In this document: positions 42,406 to 54,200 of the stretch, piece after piece
Layout: each line of letters opens with the position of its first letter
How positions within the stretch are numbered: the first letter of the stretch is position 1
NCBI GenBank assembly: GCA_905221605.1
Contig: CAJNDS010001147.1
Coordinates: forward strand, 681,713-745,712
Direction: 5' to 3'
Source: Symbiodinium natans
Taxonomy: Eukaryota; Sar; Dinophyceae; Suessiales; Symbiodiniaceae
DNA length: 64,000 bases
Notes under the pieces: model-generated
Seen by the model: only the letters and a program-made list of their open reading frames with translations
Told to the model about the DNA's origin: nothing
Database searches by the model: none
Position numbers and translations under genes: made by a program

Positions 42406-45400
42406 GAGTACCATGCACATATCAAGCTGCAGGTCAAGTTCGCCACCAACATCACCTTTGTTAGCTCTCAGCGTGTACCCTTATGATGGTGCAACCGGGC
42501 AGCAACTCATGATGCCCAAATGTGCATGTTGACCTTGCTAGCGATTTGTGAGGCCTGTTTCTGAACCAGCACGTGTTTTTGTCTCTCTTCTCATTCATTC
42601 AGGTTTTTTATGCCACACGACAGCGGAGATCCAATGGTAAGAAAAGACCTTTCAATTTCAAATTCGATTTAAATTTCAAGGAAGCGCCCTTCCATATGCA
42701 AGGACGCGATGTTACCACGTCTCTGCAGTTGGTCCCTCCGTTTGCCCCTGCCCCATCAGGTTCAAGGTCGCTCAACGGGTTTGATGGCAAAGAAATGCAC
42801 CAGACCGATCTAAAGAAATACGCGACGCCTTTTGAGCGACGACCAGTACTGGAGGCAAGGGACGCACGGTGCACGCTGCAGAGCGTTGCGACTTTCAGCG
42901 TGAAATCTGGGGCCTCAATGGGGTCCGCTGGCACAAACCTAGACGTGTCTAGCATGATAGAGAAGCGTTGGTGGACTGGTATATACAAACGACGGGGAGC
43001 ATCACTGCCACCCACTATTGGGGCCATCTGACTATCTGCATATTCTTGGGGAATGCGCCCTTGGGAACCCTTTCCGGAGAAGTTGATTAATTAAAGCACC
43101 CTGAGGGTTCCCCTTTCTACGAGAACAAGGGATGCATCACTCCTTCAGTCTTCTTGCCGCGGCTTGCGGCCCATCCGGCACAGCCGTTCGTATGAAATTC
43201 GAAGTCAAGTCTGCGGGCCAGGATTCGCATCAACCGTGCGTGGCCTGATCTGGGAATTCTAGGAACCAGGGCGCCACTTACAGTAGGTCAGTAGGTGCCA
43301 CTAATCCTCACTGCCTTCACTCTCTCCTGATCATCACAGCTGGTCTTTGCAAGCTTGACTCGGAGCTTTGCCACGAGAAGCTTCTAGGACTCCACGTGCC
43401 GTTAAACAGCTTCACCAACAAGCTAAAGGGACTTGGCAGAAAGAAGTTATCGTCATATCAATGTTGCACTACGAAGCTTCCCGGTGGTTTTGTCTGATAT
43501 TACCGGTCAACGCAGCCACTGCAGAATGCGCAGCCGCCCTCAAAATGTGAATGGAAGCAATGTATCGATGCCGTATATCTGGTTTGATAGCTTGCTCGGT
43601 ACTCCCTGCTGTCACAGAACTGTGTAAAGCGATCTCTCAAGCAGATAATCAGCGCACTTCATTGCTCGAACCTAGCGGGAGGAGCGGCTTGCAGGTGACA
43701 GCCCTGGGTGTGCCTCACTTCTGGGGGAAGGGGGGGGAGGGGAGCAAAGTACTAAATTGCAACAAACAGCTTCATGCCGTGGAGCTGCTGCGCGGAGCTG
43801 CTGAGCGGAGCTGCTTCGCGGAGCTGCGCTGGGCGGTGCGCCCAAATGGTGCCACCCCCCGGCGCAGAATGTTCAAAATTCTCGACACGTGCCATCCGGC
43901 TGCGGTCCTTCCTCGGCATCGCGTAGCCAAAGTGTTAACTCGGCAGGTCTCGTAAATGCTATGATACCATTATGTAAACATCCACAAAAGCATCCTCTCA
44001 AACAGTGGCGCAAGCTGCCGCGTCAAGGTACAAGAAAGGATCAAAAAGAGTGCTGTGGTTAGTAGAGCTGGAGCCAAGAAATATAAAGGGCCTCAGAAGG
44101 ACCAGAAGCTGCTGCAGCTGCTCAACAGCTGTTCTTTTTCGCGCTGTTCTACGGTGGCGTCACCAAGTCCATGTGTGCTGATTTTCCCCCAGCACAAGCC
44201 CTGTTCAAGGTGCCGGAAGAGCAGGGAAGAGCAATGACGTGACATCATGTGACATCAACTTTAAACCGAGTTCTGCAAGTATAAGAGCCTTGGAGCATCA
44301 ATGCGTCCTTTGAACAAAGATGCCAGTCGGAGCACCACGGTGACACTTGGGGCCCCTTGAGGCCCGGAATTTCGCTACAACGACTGCTACCGGAAAAATG
44401 CTCAAGCATGCGTGTCTGCAAGGAACGGCGTTTTCAGAGAGGAAGAGAGTCAAAGCTAAACAGGCATCTGTGGCATCAGCAAACCTCTGGTAGCAGTCAA
44501 CAGCCCTTATAAGAAGTTTTGCCAAGACACTCTGCATGCCCGGTTCACTCTGCATGCCCGGTTCGGGGCTAGCAGCTGTTGACATGTGCCAGGCGCAACA
44601 TGCAGCGACGCGGCGAGAAAAGTGATCCGAAGACTCCCAGCATGGAGAGAGAACGAAGCTTTCTTTGATCTTCTTTGCATCTTTTGGCTTATTGAGGAGC
44701 CTACTAAGCCACAGCCCTGCCCTCGTGCACTTTGAAGACTCTCTCACAGTGGATTCTTAGAGATCCTTTTCAAGAAGAGCTTGAGAAGCCAAAGGGCTAT
44801 CAGTGCTTTTGAGTTGTTCATTGCCACATATTGTCACACTTCTATGACGGCACCTGCGCTCGCCAAGGTTGGACGGCTTGGAAGGCTCGGCGCACAAAGG
44901 CGCAAGCGTGGCGGCGGGGGGAGGGGGAGGGCTTGTAGCCAGGGTAGCGCTTTCTTCCTTTGGATCCTAGTCAAAGAGGCTGTGCGTGGCCAAAGCCAGG
45001 AAAACAGGCCTGTGTCCTCAACAGATGAAGGAGGGCCCCTTGCAATGGAGCCCAGGGCTGTTTCGAGAGGAACTTTTCGGTGTGCAAGAAGGTATCTGTT
45101 CTTAGAGGGTAGCAGAGTGGTTTGATTCAGGATCCCTCCTGGTATTCCTTGATGATGTCCTCTTCGCTGTGTGTTAGGCGTCTCGCTTCTGGGCCAGTTG
45201 CGCCCACTGAGCCAAGAGCCCCGCTGGCCGGCAGGGCACCCTGAGGATTGCAGACTGCAGAGCCACGCCAATGGCCTTCCAAACCCTTTGCATGGGACTC
45301 CCCCGTTCTGTTTTGGGAGATGTTGAAGGTTGCCTCGGCTTGCGAACGCGGAAGCTTTCAAGTCACAATAAAGCTCAATAAAGCTCAGTGTTTAGAGTGA

Positions 45401-45545
45401 TGCATTGACCGGGAATGGGAGGGCAGCGAGGCTCGCCCGAAGCCTGGCGCATGGACAAGGAGAAGTACACAGATCTTCATAGGCCCCTTCGGCCCTTGAC
45501 ACCCAACCTTTTCACGAGTCTTTCACGAGCTGGCAGTTCGCTGGC
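42406..45545. other. Non-coding or unrecognised stretch
   Basis: An open frame at 42573-43031 holds a possible short exon (42606-42639, acceptor TTCATTCAG, donor GTAAGA), but no family is recognised. GGAGCTGCT units repeat near 43786-43830 and an 18-base unit is doubled near 44525-44564. Confidence 0.35.
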
Positions 45546-45690
45546 AGAGTGGGGCGGGGGGGGGATGGCCTGGGGGGGGGATGGCCTGGGGGGGGGGATG
45601 CCTGGGGGGGGGATGCCTGGGGGGGGGATGGGTGGGGGGGGGGGGGGGGGGGGGGTTGGGGGGTAAGGGGGGTTGGGGGGTAAGGGCAGT
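45546..45690 (+). repeat. G-run array
   Basis: Runs of 6 to about 18 G separated by ATGGCCT, ATGCCT, ATGGGT and TT. Strong quadruplex potential on the plus strand. Confidence 0.9.
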
Positions 45691-47125
45691 TAGCGTGTGA
45701 AAATGGCTGATGGAGCACGAAGCTTCAGATTCTGAGTAGCTCTGCGCAGCCGCGCAGCGACAGATCAGCTAGGGCCCAGAAGGCGAACCTCTTTGCAACA
45801 AGCAAGCCCTTGTTCAGGCTGCCAGGTGGTCGGCAGCCACCTCGTGATTTCAGGCCACTTTTTCTGTTCGAGCGTATGGCTGAGTCTGTGAGGTCAGATC
45901 CATGAAAACTGAAGATGTAATGAAGGTGAAGGCATTCGGCTGAGCAGTTGCCAAACTTGCTTGGGTTGGACTCGGCTAAGACGTCACAGAGTGTTTTTGG
46001 CCTTGACATGGGACGACCAAGAGATCCTCACTGCCGGTATCGGGTGTGTACGCGAGAGCTTGCCATTGCACTCCCAACTTGAGCCATAAAATGTATCCAT
46101 GCTAGCAAATGGGTGAAGATAGCAACCTCACGTTGACGTTGCCTGGTTACATGGATTCGGCCTCTGCAGCATGCCAGGATGGGTCCCTATGCCCACACCA
46201 TGCGCAAAGATCCAGAGACTGGCAAGGCATCTGGCATTCAGACTCTTCTGACTTTTTCTCTTCAGTCGTAGAAAAAACGTTGTCAATTACGCAAAAGCTG
46301 CACAAGCATCAATCCCGAACTTCGGTCTGAACCGGTTGAGCCTGAACACTTGTGTGCGCATTTCTTTTACATGTTGCATGGATGCGCTAGTTCGTCGTTC
46401 GTTTTTTCGCAAATGTTATCTAGCTTGGCCCATCTTGGCCCGCTGCCAGCATCTTGCTGAGGCTTTTGTCTGGGGGGCCCCGGTGGCCCCCAAGCTCTTG
46501 AGGTCCAAGCATGCTGCTAATCCTTCTCGGGAGGCAAGCGTATTTGAATGGCCTGCGACAGGGTAACATCTGGTAACCCATGGTCACCCTTCCGTGTTTA
46601 TCAAACCCTCCTCCCATGCCTCCCCGACCAGGAGCTCAATTTAGCTCAATGATAAGGGCGAGGGCCAAAACAATAAAACCCACCCGTCTCAAGAGTTTTG
46701 CGGAAGTGCGTTGTCCCGTGCTTTGGGCAATATCGCTTTCGCTTGGCGTGTTGAAGAAACCGTGGAAACATAGCCTCGTACAAAATGCGCACTTGACATG
46801 AACGAAATGTGGATCTCAGCACTGTGTGCTATCGACCACGGTGTTTTACGAGAGGCGAGATTTGTTGGTGACAATTTCTCGCCAGCAGGGGCTAAAGATG
46901 TAAGACTTTTTGTTGCAGAATAGGTAGGTTAAACACCTCACGGAGAAGTTAAATGCGTGTGGCGCTGCGAAGTTTTGTATAAGGCTTGGGACGGATTAGG
47001 GAAGCTCCGACAGCTCAGTGCGCCAGAACGGTTGTTCTCCAGGTCTATCCCGTGGGCCGCTTCTTCGCATCGCCACGCGAGGAGTTTCGGCCTTCACTGA
47101 ATTGCAAGTGTTTGGCCTCTGCCTT
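45691..47125. other. Non-coding stretch, no gene recognised
   Basis: No motif seen on either strand. Confidence 0.4.
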
Positions 47126-47228
47126 TCATATGGGTGGTTGTTGGCCCTCTTTTTGGATCCCTCTTATGATACGGCACCTAATTTGTTGGGTACCCCAAAA
47201 GGGATCCTAATTTAGACCACCCATATGA
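47126..47228. mobile_element. Foldback element, about 103 bp
   Basis: TCATATGGGTGGT (47126-47138) is inverted exactly at 47216-47228. Inside, GGATCCCT (47155-47162) is inverted as AGGGATCC (47200-47207), so most of the segment folds into one imperfect stem. No target-site duplication is evident. Confidence 0.6.
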
Positions 47229-47342
47229 GAGCTTCCGAGCTTCCCCCCTGGCTTTCAAAGGGCCCACGCATCAACAAGACGTTGCTTGATCGCGAGGATC
47301 CTGTGACCTTCGTGGTCCGATTCTTAGCATGTGGGCTTTTCA

Positions 47343-47376
47343 GGGTTTAGGGTTTAGGGTTTAGGGTTTAGGGTTT
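47343..47376 (-). repeat. Interstitial telomere-like array, TTTAGGG on plus strand
   Basis: About five TTTAGGG units. Confidence 0.95.
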
Positions 47377-50300
47377 TCACTTCGCAGCCTGCGCGCTGTC
47401 GCACTTCACGTCTCGACATGTTGTCTCAGTGGTCATGATTTGGAGTTCCAGCCCGGAATCAATGTGCAGTGTTGCTTGCATCCATTCGTTGCATGTGCAT
47501 TTTCGAAGCAAAAGAGAAATCTTCAGTGGTGGAATGTCAGGTAAACTGCCTCATCGCATTAACCACCGCCGGGAGCCTGTTTCGAGCTTGCAGACGACAG
47601 CCGGTCGCCAGACAATCAGAGCTGCACCGTGAATCTCCGAACACGTTCACCCTCAGAATCCCATACGTTTCTGAACGCAGTTGGACTTGGCCTGGCGCTG
47701 ATGGGACATGCCTGCCGAAGATTTCAAGTCCACACTTCCTGCACCAGGGCTAACCATGCCCCCACAGGTTCGACGCTCAGAGCTCAACCTTCCGACGCCA
47801 AGGTGTGGACCATCAGCCAGCTCTCCTGGGGCGAGTCTTTTTTCGAGAAGCGCCCCATGGCAGCGATGAGATGGTCGAGCCGTGTGTTGTGCAACGTGAT
47901 CTGTGCGAAGTCTCGGACGTAGATCTCGAGTTGCCCAAAACAGAGCTGCTTGCAAAGTTGGAGTGATTCAGGTGCAGAGGGGCGCGGGAACTGGTGCACT
48001 CTGAAAACAGCCTACTGTCGGTAGTGTTTGACCTTTGCGTTGCTGGCTTGGCCGAGTGAACCGAGGTAAGCGAGTGATCCGAGAACGGATCAGGCACGCC
48101 TGGGACCACACAGTTCAGGTACTGTCGTAAGCTTTGCCATCAGATGCAATACTGCTACTCTACAAAACTCTACAGCTGCCTCTACAGCTGCTACTGCTTT
48201 TCTCATTTTCGGGTGTAAGCACTCTCTCCCCTTCGAGCACCTCAGGTTGCGCAGCGCTGCGTTTAACGGGTGACGGACAGAAGAGCTTCACACTGCAGCA
48301 AGATCACTCTACACAGTCACACAGGAAGCTCCATCAAAATGAGCTCCCCATAGTCAAGAGCATGAACCTCCATGAAGACAAGTTTGCCCTACCATTCAGG
48401 ACCATGGATCTAGGCTATTCGGGGAGGGAGGGGTACAGCGGGCTCCTCTATCAAGACCACTTATCCCATACCTCCTTGTCGCAGCCTTCGCGCCCTTTTT
48501 TGCCCTTTGAGGGCTGTGTAAAGCCAGTGATTCCAAAATGTCACGAGCCTGGTCGCCAGACAACACGCATCGCCAGACAAGAACTCGGCATGACATCTTT
48601 GCGCAAAGAAGGCTTCTAGAATCTGAGGCCTGAGTGCACTTGTCTCGTTCTCCCAGTATTCATACCTGGCCGTGCAAATTCAAAAAGTGGGGCTGTTGCA
48701 CCAGCTTGCCCACGGAGTACCGACCGCCTATGGCAAACTTGACCGCTGGACTTTCGTAGTAGGGAAAAGCAGGTAGCCACGGGTGCGAGTTGCCATGGTT
48801 GATTGTGGGCTCTTCTGTCAAGATCATGACGATTCTTGTCCAGCCTCACAGCCAGATCCCGGCTGCTAAACGCAACAAGAGGCAGTTGCAGGTCGATCGC
48901 AAGGTCACACGAGTAGCAGCGCAGCAACTTCAACTTGCGCATGTCACCAGACCTAGAAATGATCTCCTGCACAGCTGAACAAGACAACTTGTGCAGAAGG
49001 GCGCGCCTGAGACAAAATCAAGCACACAGGCGATGGTGAGAATCAACACCTACAACTTGAGAAACGGCTGCGACCATTTCTGCACAATCGGACGGGTGAT
49101 AGTTGTTGCAAGCACGGCACTGCCACTGCCATCTTGGAAGCAGGTGAAACGAATCGCCATGCGAACCCGATCACAGCTACGGTAGTTAGTCCTATCAAGC
49201 AAGACAAGCAGGATCACGATCGCCAGACGAAGCCAGTTACTACTACATTAAAGGTAACAGGAAGCTGATGATCACCAGAATCACAACTGTTCTCCCATTC
49301 ATGCCATGCCCTGGGGTGGGAATTTGGAGAATCGGTTTGGTTTAGGAATTTTGCTTTAGGAATCTGCTTCCATAGAATCGTTCATCCTTCTTAATACTGA
49401 GAGAGTACCGTGCGAAATACAACTGTTAATGCGCATTTTTCCCTGTCTATTCCTTGGAAGCTTCACCAGCACTCCGCGAACACGTTGCCGAAAAGGACAG
49501 TTGGCGGAATAGCGAGCGGAACCAAGAAAGCGACAGGGGAGAAGAGCGCAACAAGTGAAAAGCAGAATAGCGGACGAGCGTAATGCAGTGAGCCAGGCCA
49601 AGCAATGAGATGCGAGATCTGAGGCTGAGGATGAAACGAAAGTCATATGGGGGGGCCAGGGGTCTGTTCAAAACGAAGCTTCGGCTGACCAAGGGGGCAG
49701 AAGATACCGAAGCAGTGGCAAGATTAACAGGCCTTTAGGCCCCTAGCATCTTGAAGAACCTTTGATTGAAGGGTAAAGCAGCACGAAGAGAAAATGCAGA
49801 GCATCGCAAAGCACGTATACACCGGGGCGAAAGCGGCCGAACCCGGCCCCTCGGCTCCGGAGAGCCTCACGCCAGGCAAGAGTATGGGCTGCCGAAGGGC
49901 TGGGAGCATGAAATCGAAGACGAGGGCGATTTGCCGAGCGCTTGGTGACCTTCTTGTGCCTCAGTGCACTTTCTGTAGCAAAACTACTGAGAGATCTGGG
50001 GTGTAATAGCGTAGCAGAACGTAGGACAGGTCGCACGTCAGTTTCCTGCCCTTTCGCAGAGGCTTCTTGAGGAAGCCCCGCCGAGCTCCGCGTTGGAGCC
50101 GAAGGCGGCCTGAGGTGGGAGACCCCCCCCCCCCCAAAAAAGAGCCCTCCCCCCCTCCCCCCCCAAGCAAGCAAACAAGAGTTGCTGAAAAGTTGCTGAG
50201 AGCTCTTCCCCCTCGATTCGCTCTGCGTTCTCTCTCTCAGAACTGCGGGGCATCTTTGGAAGCCCCCGGGCTGCAGGATTTAGGAGCCTTTTGAAACACA

Positions 50301-51232
50301 ACGTTGCAGGCTCTGTGAGAAGGAGACCGCTTTGACGTCGATGCTGTCCAGCAAAATGAGTTGCGAGACAGGTGTTGCAGAGTCTCTCTCAAGGGTCGTT
50401 GTACTACGCTTGAGCCCTAGCCTCAGCATAGACATCTAGGCCTGGCGCTTATGGAGGCAGAGATGAACTCTCCCAGTAGGTACAACCTGCTTTCGTGCTC
50501 AGAATGTCAGTATTCAAACCCCCAGAAAAGGCTCTACAAAACCCGCATGTGTCCCATCATGGCCACCACGCCTGCACCATCATGCAAGCCGTCTTGGGGC
50601 GATGGGCTGTCCACCGTGGGTCCACGTCTGGCACTGTGAGTCAGCATTTAAAATCAGGTGCGCTGCGGTGTAAGACTACTATTTGCTTGAGAGCCCCCCG
50701 CCCAAAAAAGAAAACAAGTACAATGATCCCTATATTGCCCTCATAAGGACGAATGTTTTTTCATGTTCGGCTGGTTCTTACGCGAATAGTAGAGGAGTTC
50801 CGATTGGTGGCCCCGCGCTGTACAAAGATTTGCAAAGTGCTTCTGCCACGTCGGCCTGCGGCTTCACTCTTGGTGCCATTGGCTGCCCGGCACGCAAATG
50901 TCCGTGTCAAAGCGACATGAGAGTGATCATGGTACACTGAGCCGATGCAAGTCAGTTCCAACGAGCTGCCGGATCTTCTTTGCAGTTGCCTCAACTACAA
51001 ACCAAAAACACGCAGCACGAGCCAACCCGAGCACTCCTCAGTGTAACGTTGTTAGAACTTCCGGGGGAAAGAGTTGTTTCTGGGTTTTCTCGTCACCGTA
51101 CTGCTTGGCCGCCATTGCGTGCCCCTTCGCCGCCATGCCGGGAGAAGATGCAGGTGGAAAGGCAGGGGGTTTGTAGAAGAACCAGCCCTTAAGCCTCCCT
51201 TTTAATGCAGCGTCTGAATCCCGAAGCTGCAG
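47377..51232. other. Non-coding or unrecognised stretch before the RRM gene
   Basis: No family motif. A C-rich tract lies at 50125-50165. Open frames up to 160 codons (48134-48619) carry nothing I recognise. Confidence 0.4.
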
Positions 51233-54200
51233 ATGAGCTCGAGCAAAGGTCCCCCCACGAAGCAACCGTCAAGCCAGGTCTATGTGGGTGGCTTGAACTT
51301 TAGCACCACCAGCGAGGGGCTCAAGGCCGTCTCGGAAAAAGCAACACTGGCCTCGAGGATGCCGAGTCAGTAGCTAGAATTTTGACTTGGCCAGAGGCTG
51401 CTTTTGGGGCAGCTTGCCCCCAAAAGCGACACTGTTGCGATTTTGATAAGAAAGAGGCAGGCGCACGAACGGAGAGAGCTCGACGCAGAGCGAAGCAGCA
51501 GATCCTTCCTAAGCACGTTTCTCTTGCCTCGAGGATATGTGTTGAGAAGCTGCGCTTGAGACTTTTGCAGAGACTTGCACTTGCACCATGCAACATCCGG
51601 ATCGATGAGATTGGCCTCTCCGTTTTTTCACTCACAAGCTCCACTTTTTCTATCTTTTTCTAGGACGAAGCGGCTCTGAGCAATGGCGAAGCAACTGATC
51701 GGACAGGCGCACTTCGAGCAGTTCGGGGCCATCTCGGACTGCATCGTCGGGGGCCCCGAAGCGCTGCGTAGCGCTGGGCGCATCGCTGCGGGCGTATCGA
51801 GGGCCGTTCACGTCTGTCCACTTGAGAGGCAGCCTTTGGTTACTCTGCTTGTAGGAAGAGAAGCCAAGAGGTGCAGGGTTGAACACGGCTGCTGGAGTTC
51901 ATGGGGGCTCTTGGGCTCTCTGGGGGCTTTGTGCTGACCCGGCTTTTTTCAGGTGATGACCGAACGGGACACCGGCCGATCCCGCGGCTTCGGCTTTGTC
52001 ACCTTCGAGGACCTCTAAGCGGGGCTTTAAGAACGGGGCTTTTCGAAGGGGCTTTTCGACGGCTTGGACCCCCCAAATCCGATTCAGCGTTGAGGGAATC
52101 GCGAGGGTTCCGTGTCACAAACGCTAGAAAACATCTGCACATATCTGCACGCCGTACGAAGCAGAAAGCCCATCTGGCCCAGTCATCGTGCATCCAGGAT
52201 CCCGGCTCCGCGAACGCGGCAATTACAATGCCCCACGGATGCAAGCAGGGAGTGCTCTGAGTGTGCCTGAGTACCCCACATCTCAGCGCGCAACAACACC
52301 CTTTTTTAAGAAAACTTCGCGGGGAGACGGACAGATCTTGGCGGCGAGGCCCACGCACCAGCTTGACGGGAGGACAGTCTCCGTGAAAAAGGTGCGCCAT
52401 GGGAGTCTCTGTGTAGACATGTGTCGCCGTGGTGTCGCCATCTCCCCCCCCCCAAAAAAAATAAGAAAAGAAAAAGTGAGAAGAGACCCTGTGCCACCGA
52501 CCACCAGCTGCACCTCAGCATAAGCACCTCAGCACCTGGAGAACACTCTCTTTTTCTCACTCACCATAGGCAGAAGACATGACAAGTTGTAGAGTGAATG
52601 CTTTTCGGCCATGAGCCGACCGCACCTAACTGGCCCTTGCCAGGCAATGCGAGAGGGTGGAGGGGGCGGCAAGGGCATGGGAGGAATGCTTGGCGCTCAG
52701 GGCACGAAGATGCCAGGAGGGGTGCAAACGTAGCTGCACAAAGTCGGGCACCTTTGGAAGTGAGCGCATGTCCTTAGCGCAACCTGTCCTGTTTTTGGCT
52801 CAGTGCCTCAGCTGACGCGCTCTCGGACTGCTTAGCTATTAGGGTCGTGTGACGGTCGAGGAGATGTGATGCGGCTGGTTCTTAACCGCTTCATGGTCAC
52901 GAGGATCTCCGCACGCAGGGGTTGGGCTGCTGTTGTCGTCACCTTCAAGTTCGATTTCTTCGCAGAGTCGTTTTTAAGTTCATCTGGGCCCTCTTCAGGT
53001 GGATCGCGGATTCTGCAAACCCCAGGCAGCAGCTTGTTGCAAATCTTTGCAAATGCGAAAGGTCCGGCTCCTTTGGCGGCTGCGGAGGCGGCTGCGGAGG
53101 GGACACTGGAGCAGGCGGGACGTCACACCTAATCAGCACATGTCACTGGAGCAGCCGCAAGGACTCACAAAGTGCTTGCCGCACAGGCTGAAGCTGCCAC
53201 GAAGTTGATCAGGGGTAGTCCCTAAACCCTAAACCCTAAACCCTAAACCCTAAACCCTAAACCCTAAACCCTAAACCCTAAACCCTAAACCCTAAACCCT
53301 AAACCCTAAACCCTAAACCCTAAACCCTAAACCCTAAACCCTAAACCCTAAACCCTAACCCTAAACCCTAAACCCTAAACCCTAAACCCTGAACCCTGAA
53401 CCCTGAACCCTGAACCCTGAACCCTGAACCCTGAACCCTGAACCCTGAACCCTGAACCCTGAACCCTGAACCCTGAACCCTGAACCCTGAACCCTGAACC
53501 CTGAACCCTGAACCCTGAACCCTAAACCCTGAACCCTGAACCCTAAACCCTAAACCCTAAACCCGAACTAAACCCTAAACCCTAAACCCTAAACCCTAAA
53601 CCCTAAACCCTAAACCCTAAACCCTACACCCTCATCATGCTTTCACTCGATGCGGAGTAGTTCTCCTCCTGGGCCAGGAGTTGAATACAACGTCGTGAAA
53701 GTCTTCGACAGCCTGCCCTGTTTTGATTTCAAGGGCGCGTCTAGGGTTTGGTTTGTTCGAGGATGTGGCATCTTTGGCTTGCATAAAGTATTGCAAAGTT
53801 TGTACACATATGTGGGCGTATGTGGGGGCTCTGTATTTGATATCTGCTCCATGAAGTGCCAGGGCAGTTTGCAACGTTTCCACGGTGCCTTGAGCAAACA
53901 ACCCTTGAGTGGTCGAGTGAAAGCTTGGGGCAGTTGCAGAGTTGTTCATGCAAATTTAGCATGGGAGCTTCATGACTTCGTGCACAAGAGCTTGACTCGG
54001 TCGAACACTAGATGAGTTGGGATCGTATCCGACTGCAGCGGCACCACGACTGAGCGGCACCACTCTGCTAATTCTCACGACAGTATGTCTGAATCCAACC
54101 CCTACTTGGGAGGCAGCCTGATAGTCGAATGTGTGTTTGGACCTCTCCGAGTCCGTTTGACCAGGTGGGCGGCTTGCCACCGACAGTCGACTACGACAAG

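Noticed and set aside
42031-42532. Arg/Glu-rich minus-strand and Ser/Leu-rich plus-strand frames
   Set aside because: Readings of the CT/CTCG microsatellite.
47018-47215. Hydrophobic frame ending FLDPSYDTAPNLLGTPKG, with a cytochrome b-like feel
   Set aside because: The likeness is short, no PEWYF or other family motif follows, and most of it lies in the foldback element.
51408-51455. QKRHCCDFDKKEAG as a WCC module inside intron 1 of the RRM gene
   Set aside because: No Trp in the core and no neighbouring module features.
53669-53707. Exon ending NVVKVF as the missing start of RRM2
   Set aside because: KVF would complete RNP2, but the donor would be GA and the phase does not fit the Gly-rich exon, so it was left out of the model.
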